Shown here one piece after another: positions 1 through 7,175 of a DNA stretch of 45,872 nt. The notes under the pieces were generated by a model, which saw nothing but the letters and a program-made list of their open reading frames with translations, did not search any database and had not been told where the DNA came from. The stretch's first letter is position 1. Each line of letters starts with the position of its first letter. The position numbers were made by a program, and so were the translations under genes. This DNA comes from Muribaculum sp. (GTDB lineage Bacteria > Bacillota > Clostridia > Lachnospirales > Lachnospiraceae), in the NCBI GenBank assembly GCA_023663735.1, contig JAMPGV010000014.1, positions 1-45,872 on the forward strand. The letters are read 5' to 3'.

Positions 1-59
1 CAACGTTGTCACTTGATGACTTGAAAAAAATTGAATCCGAGATTATGCAGTTGGCGTAA
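1..59 (+). CDS. C-terminal fragment of an unidentified protein
   Basis: An open frame enters from the left edge (first full codon at base 3) and ends with TAA at 57-59, giving only about 18 residues that end in SEIMQLA. A strong intrinsic terminator follows directly, which suits the last gene of a transcript. It lies next to a TnpW-like gene, so it probably belongs to the same mobile element. The fragment is too short to assign a family. Confidence 0.4.
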   Translation, partial: TLSLDDLKKIESEIMQLA

Positions 60-95
60 TCGGTGCAACAACTTAATATCAAAATAACAGCGTTA

Positions 96-132
96 GGGTG
101 CATAGAAAATAAAAAGTCTATGCACCCTTTTT
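96..132 (+). terminator. Intrinsic terminator in mobile element
   Basis: A perfect 10-bp stem, GGGTGCATAG (96-105) with CTATGCACCC (118-127), encloses a 12-nt A-rich loop and is followed by five T residues. It sits just after the stop codon of the fragment at the left edge and just before the TnpW-like gene. Confidence 0.85.
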
Positions 133-151
133 GTATGTAAAGGAGCAGAGA

Positions 152-328
152 ATGAAGAAAACAGACACCACCAAGAAGGTGCAGGAAAAGCGTAAAGGAT
201 TTATCAAGAAAATAGGCAATACCACCTATGACGTATCATTTCATTACAGTCGACAAAGCAGGGAAAGCATGAACGACAAAATTATCCGTTTGATAGAAAA
301 CGATATGCAGAGCATGAAAAAGAACTGA
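152..328 (+). CDS. tnpW: TnpW-like transposon-encoded small protein
   Basis: A 58-residue basic protein. It resembles the small TnpW proteins of Tn4451-type and related Firmicutes elements: a lysine-rich N-terminus, then the core KIGNTTYDVSFHYS and the helix SMNDKIIRLIEND. The function of TnpW is not established; it marks mobile elements carrying large serine recombinases. I chose the ATG at 152 because AAAGGAG lies 7 nt upstream; an in-frame TTG at 131 has no ribosome-binding site and overlaps the terminator tail. It appears to be the last gene of the element, whose right end I place near base 414. The identification rests on remembered family sequences. Confidence 0.72.
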   Translation: MKKTDTTKKVQEKRKGFIKKIGNTTYDVSFHYSRQSRESMNDKIIRLIENDMQSMKKN

Positions 329-351
329 ATATGTGTATTGTGTGAGTGCTT

Positions 352-379
352 GAAAATGCTGTATTTTCGGGCATTTTTT
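352..379 (+). terminator. Weak AT-rich hairpin with T-tract after tnpW
   Basis: AAAATGC (353-359) can pair with GCATTTT (371-377), and the T-tract runs to 379. The alternative pairing GAAAAT/ATTTTC is also possible. The stem is AT-rich, so this is a weak candidate terminator for the small gene upstream. Confidence 0.35.
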
Positions 380-414
380 AATATCTTTCATTATGTCCTT
401 GACAAATCGTTCTG

Positions 415-1929
415 AACGGAACCGTAAAAGCTGTTAATATCGGAACGGCAAAGATTACCGCCCTTGCAGGTGACTCGGGCGCAGTCAGAGCCGAGTGTGA
501 GATTGAGGTGGTACAGCAGGTGACTGGCATTCGTCTGGACAAGACTTCTCTTGTGATGGAGGGCGGAGATACCTATACGCTCACGGCGACTGTCAATCCC
601 GATACGGCTTATAACAAGGATGTGACTTGGTCTTCTTCAGATGAGAGTGTGGCCACTGTCTCAGAGACGGGCGTAGTGACTGCCTTGCAGAAGGGTACTG
701 CTACGATTGCGGCTACAGCGCAGGATGGGAGCGGCGTATCCGGAACCTGCAGGGTGACGGTGAACAGCACAATGCATTTGGTAAAGTCGCCGGAGGAGTT
801 ACAGAGCAAGCATCCTTATGAAAATAATACCAATGAAGTGTGGGTTTATACCTTAGCTGGAGTGGAAAGCTTGAAAGTCACATTCAGTTCCGATACGGCG
901 GTGGATGAGGACTATGATTTTATCTATCTCTATGACGGCGCCGGCAGGGAGATCGGCAAGTATACCGGCGGCGAGCTGGCGGGGAAGACGATCGAGATAC
1001 CCGGAGATACCGTCAGGATCAAGTTGGTAACTGACGAAGCGATCACGGGGTATGGATTTCAAGTAGACAGCGTGGTACCGGGCGGGACGCCGATAGAATT
1101 CCAGAGCATATCGTTGAATCACGAGACGCTTTCTTTGAGCGAGGGAGACAAGGCTGTTTTGCAGGTGGTTTTCCATCCGGAGAATACGACTGCGGATCGC
1201 AAAGTGACATGGAGCAGCAGCGACGAAACCGTCGCTATCGTCGAAAAGGACGGAACGGTCACAGCCGTAGGCGAAGGAAAATGCGCAATTACGGCAGAGG
1301 CGGCGGGCAAGACGGCTGTATGCCAGATGACGGTAGTGCGCAAGGCCGCGGAGGAGGTCGAGGAGAAGATTGTGCTGCACTATCAGGACGGCACAGGAAG
1401 AACGGAAGAGGTTTTTGCAGTACATGGAAAGCCCATGACCATTTTGAAGGATCAGGTTCCCATCAGGGAAGGCTGGCTTTTTGTGGGCTGGTACACACAG
1501 CCGGACGGACAGGGAGAGCATGTGACGCAGGATACGATCCTGACCGATCAGCGGGTATTGTATGCCTGTTGGAGACAGGTGAAGGAAGGCTTCTGGGTGC
1601 AGCCGGTGGGAGATCAGATGTACACCGGCAAGGCGCTCAAGCCGGAGGTCTTTGTTTATGACGGGGATACGCTGCTGCAGGAGAAGCAAGATTATACAAT
1701 CTCCTATAAGAATAACATCAAGGCAAACGATGCGTCCAACGCCCAAACGGCTCCTACGATCATCGTAAAGGGCAAAGGGAATTATTCCGGGAAGATGGAA
1801 GTTCCTTTTCGGATTCTGCCGCAGAATATAAAAGGAACCGATTTCACGATTGATCCCATGGCTGCGGTGTACAATGCCAAAAAGTGCAGAAACCGGTTCC
1901 GGCCGTGTTGTGGAAGGGCAAAAAACTGA
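415..1929 (+). pseudogene. Surface protein with Big2/CUB/InlB-B repeats, 5'-truncated first fragment
   Basis: The reading frame is open from base 403, but no credible start exists; a GTG at 508 falls inside a Big2 (bacterial Ig-like) domain. Domains in order: the end of one Big2 domain, a full Big2 domain (VTWSSSDESVATVSETG), a CUB-like beta domain, another Big2 (VTWSSSDETVAIVEKDG), an InlB-B/Listeria-Bacteroides repeat ending in LYACW, then YDG/MBG-like repeats with the signature ISYKNN. Such proteins are normally exported cell-surface adhesins or enzymes. The missing N-terminus, with any signal peptide, coincides with the mobile element end near 414. The frame is lost after GCC AAA AAG at 1876-1884 and stops at 1929, while homology continues in the frame starting at 1884. 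I read this as a gene broken twice. Confidence 0.75.
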
Positions 1930-3461
1930 AGAACAAAACGGATTTTGAGGTGAGCTACCCGGACCGCGCGGATGCGGCGGGGGCGGAAGCGTACAGAGAT
2001 CCCGGCGTCTATTCTGTCACGGTCAAAGGAACGGGAAATTTTGCCGGAGAACGCACAATCACGTTTACCATCACACGGGAGAATCTGATCAGCAAAGCCA
2101 GCGTGGTAAAGCCGGGCAATCAGACCTATGCGGGCGGGCTGCCGGGTACGCCGGATGTAACGGTCAAGATGAAAAAAGAGACTTTGACTAAGGGCGTTGA
2201 TTACGAACTTGCATATGAGAATAATCGCAAGATCGGTACTGCAACGGTGATTATTACGGGCAAAGGCAGTTATTGCGGCGTCAAGCGGGTCAATTTCAAA
2301 ATCGTGGGATCCTCTCTCGCCAAAGCGCAGATAACGGGAATCGAACCCCGGAACTATAACGGGAGCGCCCAGACGCAGAATATAACGGTCAGCCTGCAGG
2401 GCGTTGCATTGACGGAAGGTGTGGATTACGAGGTTGCATATAGCAATCATATAAATGCGGGAACTGCCAAATTGACGGTTAAAGGAATTGGGAAATACAC
2501 CGGAACCATTCAAAAATCCTTTAAAATCAAAGCCTTTGACATGAAAAATAATCTGCGGATGTTCAAGTTCGAGATTGACGGGCAGGTTGTTCCGGGAGAC
2601 CGTCTGGGCAGTACGGAACTTGGGGATCGCTATGCCAAAGGCGGCAGCAGACCTCCGGTCTCAGTGTATGTGGAAGATGGGAACAGGAAGCTGACAGAGG
2701 GAAAGGATTTCACAATCAGCTATTCTAATAACAAGGCGGTTACAACCGCTGAAACCAAGAAACTGCCGACGATTGTCATCAAGGGCAAGGGAAACTATGC
2801 TGGTGTGATTACTAAGACATTCACGATCCGGGCAAAGGCGCTGAATGATATGCAAGAGCCGGTATTGATGACGGCAGCCGATAAAGGAGTGAGTGAGAAG
2901 GCCGGCGGGTATCTCTCTAAACCTGTTTTGACAGATGTAGACGGCAAAGTCCTGAAGGAGGGAAAGGATTACAGCATTGACGAATACAGGGTTCGCTATC
3001 CCGACGGAGAAACCGGTGTTTTGGGCAGACAGGATGTCGTGTCAACAGTGGGGGCGGAAATTACGGTTTCCGTGAGCGGGAAAGGCGTATATGCGGGAAC
3101 GCAGGGGAGTCCGTCCGTGCTTTCGACAGTGTACCGCATTACCGAAAAGAGTTTGAGCGGCCTTAAGACAGCATCCATCACCAAGACATACAGCGGGGAG
3201 ATGATTACATTGGAGGCAGCGGATTTCTGCAAGGAAAACGGGGACAGCAAAGTCACAATCAAAGAAGGGGGAATTGTCAGGGAACTCTATTATGGGGAAG
3301 AGAAAGATTTTGTGATTGTCGAGGGCAGTTACAAGAATAATGTCAAAAAGGGAACTGCCAGTGTGACGATCAAAGGCTGTGGAAAATACGGAGGCACGGC
3401 GGTCATAAAATTTAAAGTAATGCAGAAGAAACGGTCTCTTTTGGATCTATTTGCGTTTTGA
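1884..3461 (+). pseudogene. Surface protein, frameshifted second fragment with YDG/MBG-like repeats
   Basis: This is the continuation of the preceding surface protein in the -1 frame. The join AAA AAG / GTG at 1879-1886 restores a continuous repeat. It holds about five more beta-repeat modules of roughly 80-100 residues, each with a version of 'D(Y/F)x(I/V)xYxNN...G.A...I.GKGxYxG', typical of extracellular repeat regions. The C-terminus is short and basic (KKRSLLDLFAF), with no LPxTG, SLH or other visible anchor, so attachment may have depended on the lost N-terminal part. An independent start at 1884 is possible but has no Shine-Dalgarno and begins mid-domain. Confidence is high that this was one gene with the upstream fragment, and lower on its original function. 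Confidence 0.7.
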
Positions 3462-3509
3462 GCGCAGGGCATAATCCGGAACTTTCCTTAGGGCAGACAT
3501 CAAAATCCT

Positions 3510-3561
3510 AGAACTCCCGCGGCGGATGCAGCAGGCAAAGCGCATCCGCCGTGGGAGTTCT
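3510..3561. terminator. Long stem-loop between convergent genes
   Basis: Arms 3510-3529 and 3542-3561 pair over 20 bp with a single G-T wobble around a 12-nt loop. It lies between the plus-strand surface protein remnant and the minus-strand SpoIID-like gene, as expected for a bidirectional terminator. A run of T is lacking on either side, so termination strength is uncertain. Confidence 0.65.
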
Positions 3562-3593
3562 GCCGTTTCGGCTCATTTCGTCGGGAGCCGTCC

Positions 3594-4862
3594 TCACGTC
3601 CCGGGTTCTGCAATTCTGGTCACGCCCACATAAATATCCGAAATTTCATACCATGTGGCATAGTCCGTCACGCCGGTCTGCGGGAGATTGAAAATGCGCT
3701 GGAAGATGCGCACGCTCTCGGCTGTGGCCGGACCGTAGATGCCGTCTGCGGTCAAGGTCGGGATCGCCGGATAGTTTCTGGCGATGCGGTTGAGCTGGGT
3801 CTGGAGCTGGCGCACCTTATCGCCGGAAGCGCCGATGGACAGATCATAGCCGGGGTAGGAGGAAGGCACGCCGGAGATGATGTCGGCTGTGGCGATATAC
3901 ATGTCGTTGCCGAAATAGTAGCGGATGATTTCGATGGCAGAGTACCCCTCGTCTGCCAGATATTTGGATCCCCATTGGCTTAAGCCCGAACAGGTCACCC
4001 GGTTGCCGTCGCAGTAGGAGGTGAAAATGGGCTGGCGCACGCCGGGACGAGCCAGATAATTGGCAAAAACCGTGTCCACCAGATAGTCGATATTGTCAAA
4101 AATATTGCGTCCGTAGATCCACTTCTGGTCATAGGCGGTGGAGGAGGTGATGGTGAAATTGTATCCCTGTCCCCGATACCACTCCGTGTAGACCCGGTTG
4201 AGCGTAAAGGACATGATCGCCAGAATATTCGCATAGAGTGCGGGTTCCGGCCAAGTGGAGTAGATTTCACAGGAAGCCACGTTTTTGATGTAGTCCTTAT
4301 AACGCACCCAGTAGTTGGAAGCCGTGGAGTCCGACGGCACGCCGTCGTGGACGATGACATACTCCGGGATGACCACCCGGCTCAAGACGATCTCGCCGCT
4401 CTCCGGCATAGGCTTGATCTCTTCCTCCGGAATCTTGGGAGGATAGTCGCCGAACAGCGTGTGAACCGGGATGATGACCCGCTTCTCCTCTTCTTCGGTG
4501 GTCTCCAGCGGATTCATGACGATGGGCTGGAGGGACAGGCGTTGTGCCAGAAGCTCCGACCCGGATACCAGCACGGGTTCATAACCTTGCGCCGTGACGG
4601 TGATATTATATTCCGAATAGGGCTGGACGGTGGAATCGGGATCCAGCGACAGGGCGATGGGCGGCGCGGGAAGCGTGACGGCAGGCGTCTGGCCGGAGCT
4701 GTCGGTGGTCAGCGTCTCAAGCGGCGCTTCGGGATCTCCCGTGTAGGATATGGTGACGGTGGCGTTCTCCACGGGGATCATTCCTAGAGAGGAGACCACA
4801 TTCACCTGCAGGGTGCCGAAATTCTCGGCGTTTTCGTTCGATGTGTCTGTGAGATTAGGCAT
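3594..4862 (-). CDS. SpoIID-like protein with C-terminal peptidoglycan-binding domain
   Basis: A 422-residue protein. Residues about 15-130 look like a carboxypeptidase-regulatory-type beta domain (TISYTGD, VTAQGYEPV). Residues about 170-335 resemble the SpoIID/LytB fold: YIKNVASCEIYSTWPEPAL, carrying the glutamate that matches the SpoIID catalytic residue, and SQWGSKYLADEGYS followed by RYYFG. Residues about 345-405 form a PG_binding_1 domain (GDKVRQLQTQLNRI, DGIYGPATAESV). The combination predicts a protein that binds and possibly cleaves glycan strands, perhaps in sporulation or wall remodelling. I chose the ATG at 4862 because AAGGTG lies 5 nt upstream; the ATG at 4877 has no ribosome-binding site. 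There is no signal peptide, which is odd for a wall enzyme. I have seen similar proteins described simply as peptidoglycan-binding proteins in Lachnospiraceae. Confidence 0.8.
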   Translation of the reverse strand: MPNLTDTSNENAENFGTLQVNVVSSLGMIPVENATVTISYTGDPEAPLETLTTDSSGQTPAVTLPAPPIALSLDPDSTVQPYSEYNITVTAQGYEPVLVSGSELLAQRLSLQPIVMNPLETTEEEEKRVIIPVHTLFGDYPPKIPEEEIKPMPESGEIVLSRVVIPEYVIVHDGVPSDSTASNYWVRYKDYIKNVASCEIYSTWPEPALYANILAIMSFTLNRVYTEWYRGQGYNFTITSSTAYDQKWIYGRNIFDNIDYLVDTVFANYLARPGVRQPIFTSYCDGNRVTCSGLSQWGSKYLADEGYSAIEIIRYYFGNDMYIATADIISGVPSSYPGYDLSIGASGDKVRQLQTQLNRIARNYPAIPTLTADGIYGPATAESVRIFQRIFNLPQTGVTDYATWYEISDIYVGVTRIAEPGT

Positions 4863-4920
4863 GGCAGCACCTTGCATTTTGTTTGTTGTCTTATCTTATG
4901 CGCCGTCCGGCAAAGCGTTA

Positions 4921-5010
4921 CGGAAAGATTTCCGAGAAATCTTTCCGGGAAAAATTTTCCGCTGCGGGAAGATCCGCCGCGGATTTTTTTCGCCGCGAAA
5001 AACTTTCGCG
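4921..5010. other. Cluster of hairpins in the divergent intergenic region
   Basis: Four inverted repeats follow one another: CGGAAAGATTT/AAATCTTTCCG (4921-4931 with 4937-4947), GGAAAA/TTTTCC within 4947-4960, ATCCGC/GCGGAT (4972-4984) followed by seven T residues, and CGCGAAA/TTTCGCG (4994-5010). They lie between the divergent starts at 4862 (minus) and 5102 (plus), upstream of the plus-strand promoter. They could act as terminators of stray transcripts or as leader structure of the minus-strand gene. Confidence 0.5.
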
Positions 5011-5027
5011 TTATTTCCAGAAAATGC

Positions 5028-5057
5028 TTGACGGGGGGGTAATTCATGGTGTATCAT
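5028..5057 (+). promoter_or_regulatory. Promoter of the GntR/ABC operon
   Basis: TTGACG at 5028-5033 and TATCAT at 5052-5057 are separated by 18 bp, 45 nt before the regulator's start codon. This is a reasonable sigma-A type promoter. The -10 box touches an inverted repeat that may be the operator. Confidence 0.6.
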
Positions 5058-5079
5058 TGTATTATGAAGTTGGTACAAT
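5056..5079. promoter_or_regulatory. Candidate GntR/YtrA-type operator
   Basis: ATTGTA (5056-5061) and TACAAT (5074-5079) form an inverted repeat with 12 bp between the arms. It overlaps the -10 box and the probable transcription start of an operon whose first gene is a GntR-family repressor. Autoregulation by binding here is an inference from position and symmetry. Confidence 0.45.
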
Positions 5080-5101
5080 AATACAGAAAGGATGTGAGTG
5101 G

Positions 5102-5458
5102 ATGGCATGGAAACTGGATTCTGACAGGCCGATCTATATACAGCTTGTGGAGCGTATCCAGACGCAGATCGTCTCCGGATACTATCCCGGCGGAGCCAAA
5201 CTGCCCAGCGTCAGGGAACTTGCCGCGGTGGCCGCGGTCAATCCCAACACGATGCAGAAGGCGTTTGCGGAGCTGGAGCGGAGCGGCCTGATCGTGACGC
5301 AGCGCACCAACGGCAGGAGCGTGACGGACGACGGCGCATTGATTGACAGAGTACGCCATGATATGGCAAAATCTCATATGGAGACTTTTGTCATGCAAAT
5401 GAAAGAATTGGGATACACGAAAGAGCAGGTGTTTGCTTTTTTGGAAGAAAATCTCTGA
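5102..5458 (+). CDS. GntR-family (YtrA subfamily) transcriptional regulator
   Basis: A 118-residue protein. Residues 1-75 form the winged helix of GntR regulators: RPIYIQLVERIQTQIVSG, then LPSVRELA and NPNTMQKAFAELERSGL, then a wing around TQRTNGRSVT. Only a short helical tail follows (about 40 residues), which defines the YtrA subfamily, where the tail serves for dimerisation. Such genes usually sit before ABC transporter genes and repress their own operon; the two genes downstream fit exactly. I chose the ATG at 5102 because AAAGGATG lies 7 nt upstream; longer in-frame versions run through the promoter region. An inverted repeat at 5056-5079 is the likely target. Confidence 0.88.
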   Translation: MAWKLDSDRPIYIQLVERIQTQIVSGYYPGGAKLPSVRELAAVAAVNPNTMQKAFAELERSGLIVTQRTNGRSVTDDGALIDRVRHDMAKSHMETFVMQMKELGYTKEQVFAFLEENL

Positions 5459-5482
5459 TAAGCAGAGGGAAAGAGGGAGTGT

Positions 5483-6220
5483 ATGAGCGAGTATATGCAG
5501 GCGGAGACCGGGCGCAATCCGTACAATCTGGTGGAGTTTAACGGCGTCACCAAGTCCTACGATATGCAGCGCGCCGCGGTGGACAATGTGAACCTGATCC
5601 TGCCCCGAGGCAAGATCATCGGGCTGTTAGGGCCGAACGGCAGCGGCAAGACGACGCTGATCAAAATGATCAACGGTCTTTTGACGCCTACTGCCGGGAG
5701 TATTCTGATCAACGGGAAGCCCGTTGGGCCGGAGTCCAAGGCGCGTGTGGCCTATCTGCCCGACAGAACCTATCTGACCGGAAACAGGACGATCACACAG
5801 ATCTTAGATTATTTCTGCGATTTTTATGAGGATTTTAACCGCGGGAAGGCGGTGGGAATGCTGGAGAACCTGAACATCGAACCTTCTGCGAGAATGAACA
5901 GCCTCTCCAAGGGAACCAAGGAGAAGGTGCAGCTGATTCTGGTGATGAGCCGCAATGCGGATCTGTATGTGCTGGACGAGCCGATCGCGGGCGTGGATCC
6001 CGCGGCCAGAGATTATATTCTGCGCACGATTATCAACAACTATAATCCGGAGGCCACCGTGCTGATCTCCACCCATCTGATCAGCGATATCGAGCAGGTT
6101 TTGGACGAGGTGGTTTTCATGCGCTATGGGAAGCTGGTACTCTATACTTCCGTAGACAATATCCGGGAGGAGAAGGGGAAGTCCGTGGACGCATATTTCA
6201 GGGAGGTGTTCGCATGTTAG
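5483..6220 (+). CDS. ABC transporter ATP-binding protein
   Basis: A 245-residue ABC ATPase. The Walker A motif GPNGSGKTT is near residue 50, the signature is the variant LSKGTKEK near 140, Walker B is LYVLDEPIAGVD near 160, and the H-loop is STH near 190. The form is that of a stand-alone nucleotide-binding subunit energising a separate membrane protein, here the product of the next gene, whose start overlaps this one. The start at 5483 has the strong site GAGGGAGTG upstream. By analogy with ytr-like operons the transporter may respond to cell-wall stress or peptide antibiotics, but no substrate can be read from the sequence. Confidence 0.9.
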   Translation: MSEYMQAETGRNPYNLVEFNGVTKSYDMQRAAVDNVNLILPRGKIIGLLGPNGSGKTTLIKMINGLLTPTAGSILINGKPVGPESKARVAYLPDRTYLTGNRTITQILDYFCDFYEDFNRGKAVGMLENLNIEPSARMNSLSKGTKEKVQLILVMSRNADLYVLDEPIAGVDPAARDYILRTIINNYNPEATVLISTHLISDIEQVLDEVVFMRYGKLVLYTSVDNIREEKGKSVDAYFREVFAC

Positions 6221-7080
6221 GGAAAATCATCAAATATGAGTGGAAAAGCACCTATAAACTTTGTGGGATGATGATTCTGGCCATCGCCGGAGTCACCCTG
6301 CTGGGCGTGCTGGGATTTATTCTGCCCTTCCGGCTGCTGATGGAGGATTCCAGTGCGTTTTCCGATTCCATGACGGGGGCGGTATGGACGATGATCATGG
6401 TGATGAGCCTGATGATCTATATCGTTATGCTGGTGGGCGTGTCCTACGGCATGATGATTTATCAGGGCGTACATTTTTATAAGACGATGTATTCCGACGA
6501 GGGATATCTGACCCAGACCCTGCCCGTGACGCCGAGACAGCTTCTGGTGGGCAAGACGTTTATGGCGGGAATCTGGCAGCTGCTGGTCGGTGTGAGCGTG
6601 ATGCTGTCCGTTTTCATCCTGATCGCCGCCATGTTCATGTCCCTGCTGGACGGAAGCGTCTGGCGGGAACTGGCTGAGATGCAGGATGAAATGCAAGATG
6701 CAATACAGGAACTGTACCCGGATATAGGGTTTCAGATCATCCACACCGGCTTGTCGTTTATTCTGGCGGTGCTGATCGCGCCGTTCAGCTCCATGCTGGT
6801 GTTGTTCGGCGCCCTCACCATCGGGCAGCTCTCCCGCAAATATAAGGCTCTGATGGGAATTTTGGCCTATTTTGGAGCCATGGCGGTCAACATGGTGGTG
6901 AACTACATTGTGCAGTTTATCTTGGCCTTTCGGGAGATTTTGTTCCATCTGGACAATCCGACGGGCATGAACGATCTGGCGAGCAATTATGACGGGACGC
7001 TGATCGTAAGTTTGATTATGGGCGTGGGCATGTACTTGATCGCGCACCACATTCTGACCAAGAAGCTCAATATGGATTAA
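6214..7080 (+). CDS. ABC transporter permease (YtrC/ABC-2 like membrane protein)
   Basis: A 288-residue protein with about six hydrophobic segments: an N-terminal one near residues 17-37, a pair around 50-85, one near 115-145, and two to three from 175 to the C-terminus. A charged, methionine-rich loop around 150-165 (EMQDEMQDAIQELYP) probably faces one side of the membrane. It overlaps the ATPase gene by 7 nt, so translation is probably coupled and the two form one transporter. There is no substrate-binding protein, which suits an exporter or a sensing/defence transporter rather than an importer. No family-specific motif can be named beyond the general ABC-2 type layout. Confidence 0.82.
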   Translation: MLGKIIKYEWKSTYKLCGMMILAIAGVTLLGVLGFILPFRLLMEDSSAFSDSMTGAVWTMIMVMSLMIYIVMLVGVSYGMMIYQGVHFYKTMYSDEGYLTQTLPVTPRQLLVGKTFMAGIWQLLVGVSVMLSVFILIAAMFMSLLDGSVWRELAEMQDEMQDAIQELYPDIGFQIIHTGLSFILAVLIAPFSSMLVLFGALTIGQLSRKYKALMGILAYFGAMAVNMVVNYIVQFILAFREILFHLDNPTGMNDLASNYDGTLIVSLIMGVGMYLIAHHILTKKLNMD

Positions 7081-7085
7081 GTTGT

Positions 7086-7121
7086 TGAAAAGCATTTGCC
7101 ATTTGCTGAAAAGCATTTGCC
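7086..7121. repeat. Direct repeat with 21-bp period upstream of the cassette
   Basis: A 15-bp sequence, TGAAAAGCATTTGCC, occurs at 7086-7100 and again at 7107-7121. The spacing of 21 bp is two helical turns, so both copies face the same side of the DNA. The second copy runs into the -35 box of the predicted promoter, as a regulator binding site would. Confidence 0.6.
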
Positions 7122-7145
7122 CTCCGGCGTGATTTTTGGTATACT
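7117..7145 (+). promoter_or_regulatory. Promoter of the four-gene cassette
   Basis: TTGCCC (7117-7122) and TATACT (7140-7145) are separated by exactly 17 bp, about 30 nt before the first start codon. The -35 box is the end of a direct repeat. The following genes are closely spaced without an obvious terminator, so this promoter could serve all four. Confidence 0.6.
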
Positions 7146-7175
7146 TATAAGAAGTATGGAAAACAGGACGGGTGA

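Noticed and set aside
1876-1930. Programmed ribosomal frameshift as a functional feature
   Set aside because: The heptamer is C AAA AAG, not the efficient A AAA AAG, no stimulatory hairpin or upstream Shine-Dalgarno is evident, and the gene has already lost its 5' end.
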